DNA of 64,000 nt from Panonychus citri. Taxonomy: Eukaryota > Arthropoda > Arachnida > Trombidiformes > Tetranychidae. The position numbers were made by a program, and so were the translations under genes. Below the pieces are notes generated by a model that made no database searches, was not told where the DNA came from, and saw nothing but the letters and a program-made list of their open reading frames with translations. Below are positions 15,152 through 27,680 of the stretch, piece after piece (position 1 is the first letter of the stretch; every line of letters begins with the position of its first letter). The stretch is taken from the NCBI RefSeq assembly GCF_014898815.1, contig NW_026515445.1, forward strand, positions 1,178,001 through 1,242,000, given 5' to 3'.

Positions 15152-15712
15152 CAGGGTGTTTTTAATTGAACTCCCGACGTTTGAACACTCATAACTTTTT
15201 GGGTAATAAATTTAGAGACTTGATTTTTATTTTAGTCGAAAGCTCGATGTTGAATTTAGTTAATTCATTTTCTATGTTAGCCCATTCACAAAATCAATTG
15301 ACCGAAAAAACTGACGAAAAAAAATTTCCTATCTCCGCTATTGCAATGGGATTAGATAGGGAGAAAATTTCATTTTTTGGAAAAATTAGAGAAAAAAACG
15401 ATTTTTAGCCAATTGTGAGTTCTAATATAAAAACTAAGATAGCACGATTGTTGGTGCTTTCTTTGTGAACAAATTTAATATAAAAAAAAATTTTTTGGAC
15501 TTAAGTTCAGAAATTGAGGCCAAATTTTCGGCGATGCAAAAAATTTCGTTTCTCGCGCTTTTTTCTGAAACCACGCCTTTTTGACCTCTGAACTTGCGGC
15601 CTTAGTGCAACTAGATAAGGTCTATCTGATGGTATTAAATTTAAATTATTTAAACACACGAGGTTTTTTTTATAAGATGTCAAAATCCGGGAGTTCAATT
15701 AAAAACACCCTG
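15152..15712. mobile_element. Non-autonomous TIR DNA transposon (MITE-like), TA-flanked
   Basis: The element has perfect 25-bp terminal inverted repeats (15152-15176 and 15688-15712) starting CAGGGTG and ending CACCCTG, flanked on both sides by TA (the inverted symmetry extends through AATATA/TATATT). The ends and TA target resemble Tc1/mariner-superfamily elements. The ~511-bp interior is AT-rich, unlike the GAT-rich surroundings. It has only short open frames (80 residues on +, 63 on -) with no transposase motif visible, so it appears non-autonomous. The perfect TIRs suggest a fairly recent insertion. The superfamily assignment rests on TIR start and target site only. Confidence 0.85.
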
Positions 15713-17683
15713 TATATTTCTTTTTTACTTCCATGATAGAAAATGAATAGTTTTTTCATGAAAATGGATGAATGAAATGAGATGAATAAAGATGATGATG
15801 ATAACGATAAAGGATAAACAGGTTAATCTCACAGGTATCAAAATGATGATCATATTCTGAAATTATCTTTCATTTACTCATGTAAAAAAGAACCGTATCT
15901 ATCTGGACGAGGAAAATGTTGAAAGATGCAAAGTTCTCTTCCATTATATTCATGATAAAATCATGATGCTTATCGTTTTCAGAGTAATACCTTGAGTTCA
16001 TGTGGAATTTAATTTTCTTTTCCAAAAGTTTCCATGTGTTTTTCTTTACTCAAAGTTTATTCAATCGTTGAAAGATTATGTTATCATGATATTCTGGTTA
16101 TCTACATGTTAGAACTGAGTTTACTTGGTTCAGGAACTTGAAATTTATTCAAAGATTTTACTAGGGTTAAGTCACTGTAGCTTGGATTTTAAGTCTAATC
16201 AGTAGATGAGAATGATGATAGACAATGAAAAAGAAGAAAATAGTAAAAAATCATGGAAAATACCTCGAGGGTGAATAAGGAAATTGAAATAGAATCAAGG
16301 TTTTTTTTCAAACTCTTTCTCTCAAGCAATATTTATGTCACCGTGCATACAAATGATTCATAGACGATTCTATATATACAACTGAACTCAGATTTGAGTT
16401 CATTCAGTGACTCCGATTCCCTCATAATCCTTTTGTATTCTGGTTTCTAGTCTGTTCACTTTGGTTCCCACCTTGTCTTCACCTTCATCCATTTATTTGT
16501 TTACTTGCGTCAACTGAACATTCCTGTCAAGAAGCACATAAATACATGGTGACTCTGAGAATCTTCATGTCGCGGAAATCATTGTGAGTAAAAGATAGTA
16601 AAGATTCAGCTCAAGATATAAATGGTTGAGTGATTTAAATTGTTTTCTTTCATAAAGAATGAGAAACAAGATGAAAAAAAAGTTTTCCTTCCAAGTGGTT
16701 TCATGATATTATCATGGAAGCAAGAAAAAAATAATAATAAAGATCACTTAGTTTTCCTAGAACCGTTTACATGTTCAAGAATCATCATGATAATGTTATC
16801 ATCAAGGTATCACTCTGATAAACGAGGACGATAATAAGGACGATAAGTCCTCTTTGTCCATTGAATTGTAATCGAAAGTCAAAATAATACAATGACATGA
16901 TGATTAATTCAGGTAACATGGTAAAAATAATGAACTCAAAGTGATAATAAATAAGTGATATTATGATCACTCACAAGATGATGATAATTAACAAAGTAAA
17001 CACTAAGTTATATAATCACCTGATGAAAGGTGAGTCAAGCAAAACCTATTATCATGTTATAATCATGATGTTTATTCAAAAGTTCTGATTCATATTATCT
17101 AAAAGTCTTTATCTAATGTGTATAATTAATTTCCCCCAGAAAATTTCATTAATCGTTTTCAAAGCTCATCTTTATTATCTAACCAGCACACAAACTAAAT
17201 GCTATAAATAATTATTACCATAACATGAAGACTTATGATAATTTCCTTTTCTACTTTCTTTTTTATCCTCATCATCTTCATCTTCATCAACTTTTCACTT
17301 GGTTTAACATGATAACATTCATGATGACGATGATAATATCATCAAAAACAATAACAACACATGCAACATCCCAACAAATAAACAAATGACTAATTCCTAT
17401 CATCATCATTATCATTATCATGATATCCTTTTGGATGCTCATATTTGGTTATATGATAATAATTATCATCAATCTGTTTTCATCATCATCATCTGAATAC
17501 AATGGATGTAAACTCATTTGTCAAAAATTAATGATTCCCTGTCACCAAATATTCATGGCTATTAACACACAAATATATTAACAATTTGATTGCATCTTTA
17601 ATCATGTTGCTATTTGAAAATTCTGGCTCATGATTGGATTGATGATGTGATGGATTTACATAATTTCTTACTCACGACTTTAG

Positions 17684-20600
17684 GTACAAAACCTTTTACA
17701 GTTATTTGCAATACCCCAGATCGGTTATTCTGCTACAAGTAAAGATTTAAGTCTGAAAAGTCATTACATGTATTTCCTGAGGGTGGTTCCATCTGATGAA
17801 CTTCAGGCCAAAGTGATGGTTGACCTAATTACTCAAAATAACTGGACATATATATCAGCTGTTTACACTGATGGTAAGTCACACTAATCATATCTGGTGA
17901 TTAATTATCTTGTGTCAGTGTCCAGATGAGACAAGTAAAAGTCAAGCGTAAAAATTGTCGTTTTTATCGTTAAGATGTAAAGGGAAACGGAAATGATGCT
18001 CTTTGACCCAAGATTTTTGAAAAAATTTTCGATTACCTTTGAAATGTTTGATAGTTTTTCATTTTTCTTTCTTAATTTAAAAAAAAATAACTCTCTCACT
18101 TTTTCTCTTTTTCTCTCTTCTCATCTTCTTTGAAGATTTTTGTTTGTTCAGGAAGGAAAATAAATATGAAGAAGAAATAAATAGAAAATATCATGGAGAG
18201 AAATGACAACATGATGAAGATGAAACTAAATGATAGTTTTGCCTTTCTCTTTTTTCCTTCATATTCTTGAATTATCCTGCTCACCTCATATATATTATAC
18301 CTTTCCTGATATTATCTATTTTCATCATGGTTCAGTTGAAATATCTTACAGGTTTTTAAACTGGTAAAAAGGTCAAATATCATTTACTATCATCATCAGC
18401 ATCATCTATCAAAACATTTACCAACTCCCACTTCCCCTCCCAACCTGTCATTTTAAGTTATTCTTTTTTCAAGCTTTCTATGAAACTCAGCTTGATTTCA
18501 TGATATTACCTGAGAAGATAAAGACAAAAGTTACTATAGAAATTACGGAGATACACCAAAAGAGAATTTATCTCAAAATTTCGCTGAATAAATGAAATAG
18601 TAGAAACTCTACCTGATAACCGGGAGTTGAACAAGTTGTTTAATTTTTTTCATGTGTTCAAAATGTATGAAGTCAAAATTGTGATCAAAATGTCTCAAGT
18701 GTTTGAATATAGTCAAAGTTTCAAAATCAGATATAACTTGAGGCTTCTTTGCCTTCTTGCTCAATTGAAACTGAACTTTCCATGAGTGGAAGGAAAGGAT
18801 TTTCATTGGAAGGAAAGAAAAGGCTGAAAACATGAGAAAGAGAGATGGTTAGATAGAGGAGCGATTACTCCTTTGGGCAACAGAAAATTGGAAAAATTCA
18901 AAGTTTACGAACAGCAAGAAGAGTAGATATGATTAAAAGGATTCGAAAAAAGTTTCAAGAAAAAGTCTGATAATATTTGGAACTTTTCATTTTTCATTAG
19001 AAATCATAACTTCTCACTAAACATGAATGTTCATCAAGAGAGACTTAACAAGTTCTCTAAATTAATAAATGATACCGATGAGAAAATATTTACCTTTACT
19101 CAAGTTGGAAACTATCGTATTTGCATGAGCAGGGAGAGAGAAAGCAAAGTTAATGCAATTATAATGAAAAAATTTTCTTTTCATTTCTTAACTTTTGAGA
19201 AAAGGGAGAAAAAAAATTCATTATCATCAAGAGCTCAGTTTCACACATGCAAAGAGAGAGAAAAGATGTAGCAAAAAAATCTAATAAAATAACAGACTGA
19301 AAGAGAAAATTCTGACTTTTGGTAACCATAGTTACCACGAAAAGTTATCATTGATTCTCACAGCGAGTGTTGCTATTATTTGCCATTTATCTCGCTTATA
19401 ATATCAATAGAAAGACGAGGAAGACGAAAAGATAATAGATTCTCATGTCATTCGCAAATGATTTTCTTCCTCGACGTATCATGATAACACTTTATTTCCA
19501 CCCACATTCTCATCTGATGTTAATCTTTTATTCATATTCTCCTCTCTCTCCTCATTATCGTTCTCACCTTCAGTGAGACTCTTGTTCATTCATCTTTTGT
19601 GTTTAAATCTATTATCTGGTTTATTAAATATCCTCATGAATTGAGGATAAAAAATTGCGGTTTTTATATTAAAAGTAAATTTTTTATTAATATTATCATC
19701 AAATGAGTAGATAAGGATGAAAATTTTGTTCCTTTTCTTATCAGAGGTTTCGATTATTTCTATCTTTCTCTTACACTTCATGATGGTAGTGATATTAGTG
19801 AAGTTGATGGAGAGCATGATGAAGATGACATGAAATTTTGGTGGAAAAATCGGTTGTTTTTTTCTGCCACCATATCATTCAATTGTTTCTCATGAAATAC
19901 AAACTATGAAGTTCAGAGGTTGTCACTCCCACCATCATCAAGAAAGATGATGAGTGGAAGGTGTAAATTCTGAATGGTTATTGAAGATTGTTATTCGCGA
20001 TAGAAAATTTCTAACATTTCTTATGAATAACATTTTCTCACGAAACTTTTAGCTCTCAATTCCTCATCTTTAATACTTATTCATATTCTTGTTTCAAACC
20101 TCACCAATGATTGACAGGTAACTATGGAAGCTCATTGATGGAGATTTTCAAAAATTTAGCCCAAGATGTCGGCGTTTGCTTGGCCAACACCGAAGTGGTG
20201 ACCAACAATGCTGAAGATGAAAAATTTGACGAAATTGTAACTTCGATTCTTCAAATAAAATCGGTCAAAGTTGTCGCTTGTTTCTGTGAGGGTATGACTG
20301 TCAGAGGTATTCTGAAGGCCATTAGAAGGCTCAATGCTACAGGAAAGTTCTTGATGATTGGAAGGTAAGTTTCGCAACAAAATTATTCAGATTTAATGAG
20401 TAAACTCACTAGATAATAAAAAAGAGCAATTCAGTTGAATGCATGATGAAAGTTTTCTTGAATTTCTCAACCGTTCAGAACCAATTTCAAGATTAGCTCT
20501 GAACTTTTCTCATTGACTTTTTAACAACCATCAATTGAATTTTCAGTCCATGGTAATAGAGATGAAAAAAATCTAATAAGATAATGAGGTAATTACATTT

Positions 20601-23600
20601 TCATGATATTTCCAAAATGATCAAATAGTAATACTCACTACCGTTACTGATGTTATTAATTGATTTAATTCAATTATCAATAGTTTAATTGAATCAGCTA
20701 AACAAATTGAAAAAGTTTCAACAACATGAAAGTTCAGGTTCCATGGTAATAGGAAATTCAATTATGCTTATATAATACAAGGTAGCTGTTCAATGTTTTA
20801 AACCGGTTAGTTGAATAAAAAAGTTCAGATAATCATCTTGACCATAACAATTGGATCAAAAGTAAATAAGATTAATTCTGAACCAGATTAACATTTTCTC
20901 CTTTCCGATTATCGTTAGTGATGGTTGGGCTGATAGATATGATATCGTTGAAGGTTACGAGGTTGAAGCTTCTGGTGGAATCTCAGTCAGAATTCATTCA
21001 CCTTATGTCACTGAATTTGACCCTTACTATTTCAATCTTCACCCTGATAATAATACTCGAAATCCCTGGTTCAAAGAGTTCTGGGAATTTAAATTCAACT
21101 GTTCATTGACATCTAAACACATTAAAGATGTAACATCAACTTCTCCCTCATCCTCATCTTCATCATCTCAACAACCAGCTCTTCAACTGCCCTTTGAACC
21201 CAACCCTTCATACAATAGACAATGTTCAGGTAAGTTCAAATCTCTCTGTCTACTCATTCCCGAGATAATTTGATTAACTGATCACAGAAAATACTCAGCT
21301 TCGTTTATAAATATGCTCTAGAAGCCTTTTAGTTTGGCTCAACCATTGGCGCAATTTTCTAGTATAATTATTAATGTAAACTGTACACAACTTAGCAATT
21401 CAAATTATCAGGAAGATGAGCAGATTAACATTTAGCTAATAGAGGTAATCAGACAATATCTGTTAATTGTTATCATTTCTTTCACAAGGTTGATAGTCAA
21501 TGTAAATTAATATCATTTTCAGCAAATTGGGTAATTAGAATAATGATTAATTACTTTGTTAATTAATACAATCGATATGTCATCTTATTCAGACAAATAA
21601 AACATGAAAATTCAACTACCCAGACAACAACAATCAACCTAAATTGAAAATAATCAATCATGACTCTTTAATTTGATATCCATTGATTTTCCCAATCGTT
21701 ACAATTGATTTTTTTTACCATTTTTTAGGCAATGAAACTTTACGTGATCGTTATAAGCAAGATGCTAAATTGGCCTTTGTGATAAAATCGATCTGGACAA
21801 TGGCCTATGGTCTACACAATATGCAAAAAAAGTTATGTCCACACTCGACCAACTCATGTCCAGCGATGCTTCCCGTTAATGGGTCAATTTTCCTTCATCA
21901 TTTACTTAATGTTTCGTTTTTTTGGCACAACGAGACAGTTTCATTCAATGAAATGGGTGATCCTCCAGGTCGCTACGATCTAATGAACTTTCAACGTCTA
22001 TCCGATGGTACTTATGATTATAATCATGTTGGCTCATGGGACTCACATTCAAATCAATTACTTATCATGAAACCTTTCCAATGGCCTTCAAAGACTCTAT
22101 CAGCTGATGAATCAACACCTAAATCAGTTTGCAGTAAACCTTGTGAAAAAGGATATGCAAAGGTAATGAGAGATCATTTTATTAAATATTCATTTGGAAT
22201 TTCAAAAAATGATAAAACATTTTTCTCTCTTTCTCTTCTCACCATAAGTGTTTTATTTTCATAGTGTTATTACTGTTATTCATTTCAAATGGAATGAAAA
22301 AATTTCACTAGCTATTTATATCAAATGTTTCTCTTGACATTAATATCAGACTCATATCAACATTTAATTGTATGTTAATCTTTTTTCTCATGAGGTATTA
22401 TTTACTCTGTATTTTTTATTCCCATGAATTTCATGATGAAAATCAAGAAATATCTTCACACTGAACAGATATTCAAATGAAGTTTCATTTTCCATTGTTT
22501 TCTCATTCAATATCATCACAAATGAAGCAAATCTTAATCCACCCTCGCGTCATTTGATCAGTTTTTTAAGCTTTGATATTTTAATCTCTAATTTCAACTA
22601 TTATTAACATTATCATGGTGATTATTATCATGTTCATGTTTACAGAAACCAAAACTTTCATTACTTTTCTAGCATCAGGATAATATTATGAAAAATGTTA
22701 CATATCAACAATGAATAAACTTGTTAGTTCAATAGATTAAAATTCAGGAGGAAAAAAAGATTATCATGAAAATAGAAACTGTTTTTCTTTCCATATCTCA
22801 TATCCTGAATCAGCAGAGAGCTGAAACTTTAACCACCCCAGAAATTCAGTAAAGAGATTGAATAATATTCTGTAGAGATCATGATGATTTCATTTTTCTC
22901 TATTTCTATCATTTTTAATTTGTCATCTCTAGTAATAGATGTTGATAAATAGCCACTGGTGTTTAATACTTATTGTGGTTTGTTTATCATGAACATTCAA
23001 AATTCATGATAATATTTGAGATGAAATTTTGCTCATGAAAAAAAGTCAAATATGTTGATCAATTTGCTAATTCTGATTGATGAAAACACCGGAAATCAAT
23101 TTAAATCAATCAAAATCCAAGTCAATAGTTAGAAGCAAATTAATCATCAAGTGATAAAATTTCCTAACGTTCATGGCAATATCATATTTCTGATATTATC
23201 ATATCTTGTTTATCGTCACAATAAGTTTGTGCTTATGTTAATAGTATTTACAGTTATTTATATCATCGGTTCAATATTGAAAATCATGATGGTGATGACG
23301 ATGAAAATGATAATGTGATACTTGATGAACTGAAACCGAGATGGATGAAGATCAATGATGGAGAAAGAGAGAGAATAACGAAAGTGAATATTCATCATCA
23401 CTTTCTTTTCATTTATCTTTCTCAGCATCATCATCATCACCTTAATCTTCAGAAAGAAAACCAATTTACATGAGAACATTTTCTTTTCAACAAAAAACGA
23501 AACACTTTCTCGGCTTATTCGATAATGGGATATCATCTTAATGCAAAGATAATGTCAATTCGAAAATTAAATTGTTCAATCAACAGTTTATGTCAGGGGG

Positions 23601-26600
23601 AAGAGATGAACAACAACTTTATCTTCTCGTTCAAGTCGCAATCATCATCGATCAAAATATCGACAACTACTCACTATTAACTTGGATTATTAATTATTAT
23701 CTTGAAGCTATTGACATGGATTAAAATTCAGCTGGGAAGAAAGAGAGAAAATAATTCTGAAAGTTTCTGAATAAAACTCTGATTTTGGAATATTTTTGTT
23801 TCTCTTTTTTATTTCTTTCAGAATATCCAAAGCGATAGTGTCAAATGCTGTTGGGTGTGTGTTCCCTGCCAGAAAAATCAATTCTTACGAGATGAATATA
23901 ACTGTGAGAACTGTCCACTCGGATGGTGGCCGAATGAAAATCAAACAGGTAATTAATTAACAGACTAATTAAACGATTAGCCTTGATATTATGTTATACG
24001 ACTAATAAATTGGATGCTGGTGACATTTACATTCATTGTTGTGAGTAAAGCAAAAAACAAATAATCATGATAATAACAATATCCAGCATTTACTCCCTGT
24101 GATTGTTGAAACAATTGAACGTTATAATATATTATTTATATTATTTACCTAACAAGCATCGTAATTATCTGCATCAAGTCAACATTAATAAATTTCCCTT
24201 ACTGAGTTGAGTGTAAACTGAATGATAATGATAATTTGCTCTCCCATTCAGTCAAACAGATAACAATAAGGCCCCAGAAATTTATTATTTTTTATACCTC
24301 AGTTATTATTCTGACTGACCAGTGTCCATTACCTATTTCCCCCATTGACTTACTGAAACATTTTCAAAGTCAAAGAGAGATAAAAAGGATTTCTGGTCAG
24401 AATATTTTCCTTTTTTTGCCTCTCAAGTTTCATGCTCTTTTCCCATTGTTTTATCTTCAAAGTTCTGAATATAGTTCAGTATGTTTATCTATTACTCCTC
24501 TCTCTCTCTCTCTCGCTTTTATCAAACTGTTTACTTTTTGTCTTCTTAACCATCGAACAAATAAAAGTAAACCTCCTTTTCCTCTCCCACTCTTGAAATC
24601 TTTCTGTTTCTCCTTCACCTGATCTCGGTTATTTAATTGAAAATCGATGAAGTTATTTTGCAATGAGTTCGAAACTTTTTTCTTCACTCTTTTGGAATCC
24701 TTTTAGTTCTCTGATTTCTACTCAGAGATCTTCATGAATCTTTGGAAATATTTCAATTCTAGGTTTCTGATTGTTGGTCAATCGATATCGTCACTTTTTC
24801 TTGATAAATATCAACCTTTTTGATGGGAATCAGAATGATTCAATTATTCAAAATCAGAGTATAAAAGTTATTCTGACATATTTTATTTATTGAATGTTAA
24901 AGTTATCTCAGTTGAACTGAACTTCATGATGAAATAACAGATTTTATGTAAAAGATGGAGTGAAAATCAACTAAATAATTTTAAGAAAATTGTTATTATG
25001 ATATTTTTCTCACAGCAAAAAAAGCACCAATCATCAAATTTTGAATTCTGATTATCATGAATACTAATTATGGACATTTTATGAATTTTCTCACAACAGG
25101 ATGTTTCCAAATTGAAATTGAATATATTCAGTGGACTGAAACACCTTCTCTGGTCGCTATTGCGATCGCTTTATTTGGCATAATGTTGACCTTTTTCACC
25201 ATGGTTGTGTTCATTAAGCATAACAACACACCCGTTGTTAAGGCTTCAACCCGTGAGCTTTCATACATGATATTATTGGGGATGTACCTTTGTTATATGA
25301 CCACTTTTGCTCTCGTTGCTATGCCAACTCAGGAAACTTGTTTCGTGACCAGGGTACTTCCGGGTTTCAGTTTTGCTGTGATCTATGCTTCCCTGGTGAC
25401 CAAAACAAACAGGATCGCAAGGATTTTAGCGGGCTCAAAGAAACGCATCATCACAAAGAAGCCAAGGTTCATGTCGTCTTCAGCTCAAGTTGTTATCTCT
25501 ATTATTTTGATACTCATTGAGGCGGCGATCATTGGTTTTATGCTGTTTAGTGAGCCAGCCGATTCTAAACTTGACTATCCAATGTTGGACAAGGTCATTC
25601 TCGTCTGTAATACAACCTCAATCGGGATAATTGCACCTCTTGGATTTGATTTTTTTCTAATTGCAATGTGTACCGTCTATGCAATAAAGACTCGAAATGT
25701 TCCAGAAAATTTTAACGAGGCGAAATTCATTGGGTTCACCATGTACACCACTTTGGTTATTTGGATCGCCTTTGTCCCGATTTACTTTGGCTCTGATCTC
25801 AAAGTTCTAACGATGTGTCTCTGTATTTCTTTTAGTGCTCTTGTTGCACTGGTACTACTTTTCTTCCCCAAACTTTACATTATTCTTTTCAAACCAGAGA
25901 AAAATAATCGATCTTTTTTCACCACCGCCAAAAATGTGCGTTGTCACATTGGCTACGTACCAACACTTGGAATCTCAAGACATTCATCACATTCGACATC
26001 AGAATTCTCTGTTGATTCACCGAGGTAAATATCATGTTTTCTCGATTTACATCTTCTTCTCAATCCAAATCAAACATCAGATTATTGCCTCTCTCAGAAA
26101 CAGGGTTGAAGATCATGATAATTTCAGAGTCCCTTCCTGGCTTTGAATATTATTCTGCAACATTTTAAATCGCTTACGGTGATTTCAAATGAAACATTTA
26201 ATGTATCGACTAACCAAATATTTCAGGAATTGAAGTTTGATTTTTTTTCTCTCTGAATTAGTTTCCTTTATAATTTTAGTCACTTTGCATTTTCTATCAT
26301 AATAATTGTTAATGTGATCTATTTATCTTGTATTAGGAATCATTCATTGGAAGTGAAACATCATTACAATCAACATTTGAAAAAAGATTCAGCATCAACA
26401 GAACCATCAAAAAGTCATCATCAACCATCAACACTGATGACAGATAAATCAACCTCATCTCTTTTAGCAGTTAAACCGGAAAACAGGAGATCAAGTTTCA
26501 ATATTTTTGAACGTTTCCGGATAAGTAAACAAGACAAGATCCAAGCCAATGTTCAGCAAAAAATTCGAGCAGTTCGAGCAGCTGAGGCACTTGATAGACA

Positions 26601-27372
26601 AACAAATAGACGAGGTAAGTTTAGGTTCACAAAACAAGACGTTCAAATTTTTATATTGACATTTCGATAACTTATTTTTATTGTCCTTTAAGTACCAGGT
26701 CGTCCACCACCTCGACAAAGCTCATCGAGCGGCATGGAAATAGCCGAAGAATCTGAAAACTCAAGCTCGGGGAAGATGCGGCTCGTACAATTGTTAAAAC
26801 AAGCTTATGGTGATGATGTTAATAAGATTCCGGGGTTCGCTGAATTTGTCGAATCAGCAAAACGGGAAAGTCGACGAGTTATGGTCGAAAGTGCTGCTCA
26901 AACTTCATATGATTTACTTGAGACCTGGTTTCCGAATTTAAGGCATCGCTTACCTCGTAATGAAATTCATGAAAGCAGCGGTTGTAATAGATCAATTAAT
27001 GGTGATGGTGGACCAATGGTCAGTGATGAATGTGGTGAGAATGATTTTCACCGGTATGTTAAGCAGCAAAATGGCAGTAATAGCTCACTAATACATCGAT
27101 TTGACCAACAACAACAAACTCTTTGGTCAACAGAAAGAGATCTCAATGGAACCAATAGCAATAGTAATAATAGTTTAAGTGGCCTTGGAATCACATCAAG
27201 AGTCCCAGGTCCACATCCACAAGATTCACAATGGTCAGCAAACTATACTGTCCTGTCCAATGTGATACAACAAGACAACAGTCGGCAACATTTGACCACT
27301 TTAAGATTAGATCGTAAAGGTATGTTTTCAATGAAAAAAGGATCCAAACTATTTGTATGTCTCATCATTGCA

Positions 27373-27407
<35 letters not shown>

Positions 27408-27680
27408 GGCTCCAATATCTCTAGTCCTAATTTGCGAAAACGTCCGAGCTCAATGTCAACTTCAAGTGCCAAAGTACGTGCCAGTGAGGAAAGTTTACTC
27501 AGTGGGGCCAATTCATGTGTTATCGAGGAATCAGTAAGCTCAGGAGGTGAATCATCTCCTTCTTCCGGTGTCGTATATAAAAATATCATCATTAACCTTG
27601 GTGACACTTCCCAAAGCTCACAGAGGGAGAATGACCCAAGTAGTTTTAAAGTAACACGGAAACAACAAACTCTTTCATAA
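17684..27680 (+). CDS. Metabotropic glutamate receptor, group I-like, 5' end missing
   Basis: Nine exons join in frame: 17684-17873, 20118-20364, 20919-21229, 21729-22162, 23822-23948, 25100-26024, 26337-26614, 26693-27319, 27409-27680 (1136 residues plus TAA), all with GT-AG introns. It is a class C GPCR that senses extracellular glutamate and signals through G proteins at the neuronal membrane. Residues 1-~385 are the Venus-flytrap domain from mid lobe 1 (YSATS, RVVPSD, NYG, SDGWADRYD all present). Residues ~386-437 are the nine-cysteine domain. Residues ~440-710 are seven TM helices, with the conserved loops ARILAGSKKR/PRFMS and KTRNVPENFNEAK. Residues 711-1136 are a cytosolic tail. The loop-2 sequence matches mGluR1/5 rather than group II/III. 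About 170 N-terminal residues are not found in the window. Odd points: Ile-303 at the position of the ligand-contacting Lys (mGluR1 K409), a Ser-rich insertion in exon 3, and no PPxxF Homer motif in the tail. Confidence 0.93.
17874..20117 (+). other. Receptor intron (2.2 kb), no gene within
   Basis: Begins GTAAGT and ends CAG; it splits a Gly codon in the ligand-binding domain (phase 1). It holds AT-rich and purine-rich simple sequence only. Confidence 0.85.
20365..21728 (+). other. Receptor introns of 554 and 499 nt around exon 20919-21229
   Basis: The intron 20365-20918 (GTAAGT...TTAG) and the intron 21230-21728 (GTAAGT...TTAG) flank the exon that encodes SDGWADRYD and the Ser-rich insertion. 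Both introns are AT-rich and I see nothing else in them. Confidence 0.85.
22163..23821 (+). other. Receptor intron (1.66 kb) inside the cysteine-rich domain
   Basis: Starts GTAATG after the codons for GYAK and ends TTTCAG before NIQSDS; phase 0. The upstream frame can read through for about 34 codons before a stop, giving a hydrophobic but unconserved extension that I treat as intronic. No other gene is seen. Confidence 0.85.
23949..25099 (+). other. Receptor intron (1.15 kb) between cysteine-rich and 7TM domains
   Basis: Starts GTAATT and ends ACAG; it splits a Gly codon just before the last cysteine of the cysteine-rich domain. It contains a (CT)n run at 24498-24514 and otherwise AT-rich sequence. 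Confidence 0.85.
24498..24514. repeat. (CT)n microsatellite in a receptor intron
   Basis: Short CT dinucleotide run inside the intron 23949-25099. Confidence 0.85.
27376..27406. repeat. (CT)n microsatellite forming the polypyrimidine tract of the last receptor intron
   Basis: The last intron (27320-27408, 89 nt) consists of a GTATGT donor, a short AT-rich part, then about 31 nt of CT repeat running straight into the AG acceptor. The repeat therefore acts as the polypyrimidine tract of the acceptor for the terminal coding exon. Confidence 0.85.

Larger units (their letters stand above)
1..17683. other. Long stretch without a recognisable exon
   Basis: I see no exon here that resembles a known protein. 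Open frames are short, low-complexity (Ser/Leu/Phe/Ile/Lys-rich) and lack plausible splice-flanked homology. The DNA is dominated by ATCATGAT-like words, GAT/ATC triplet runs and purine- or pyrimidine-rich tracts. Because the first visible exon of the glutamate receptor begins inside the ligand-binding domain at 17684, this stretch is either partly or wholly a very long intron of that gene, or intergenic DNA holding short 5' exons I could not recognise. Subfeatures that can be supported (microsatellites, a duplicated block, a TIR element) are listed separately. Confidence 0.6.

Noticed and set aside
15166..15408. 80-codon frame inside the TIR element
   Set aside because: It begins within the terminal inverted repeat, is short, and shows no transposase motif; treated as chance.
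25290..26146. Alternative-frame ORFs overlapping the receptor 7TM exon
   Set aside because: Shadows of the conserved frame; they have no homology and run across the exon-intron border.
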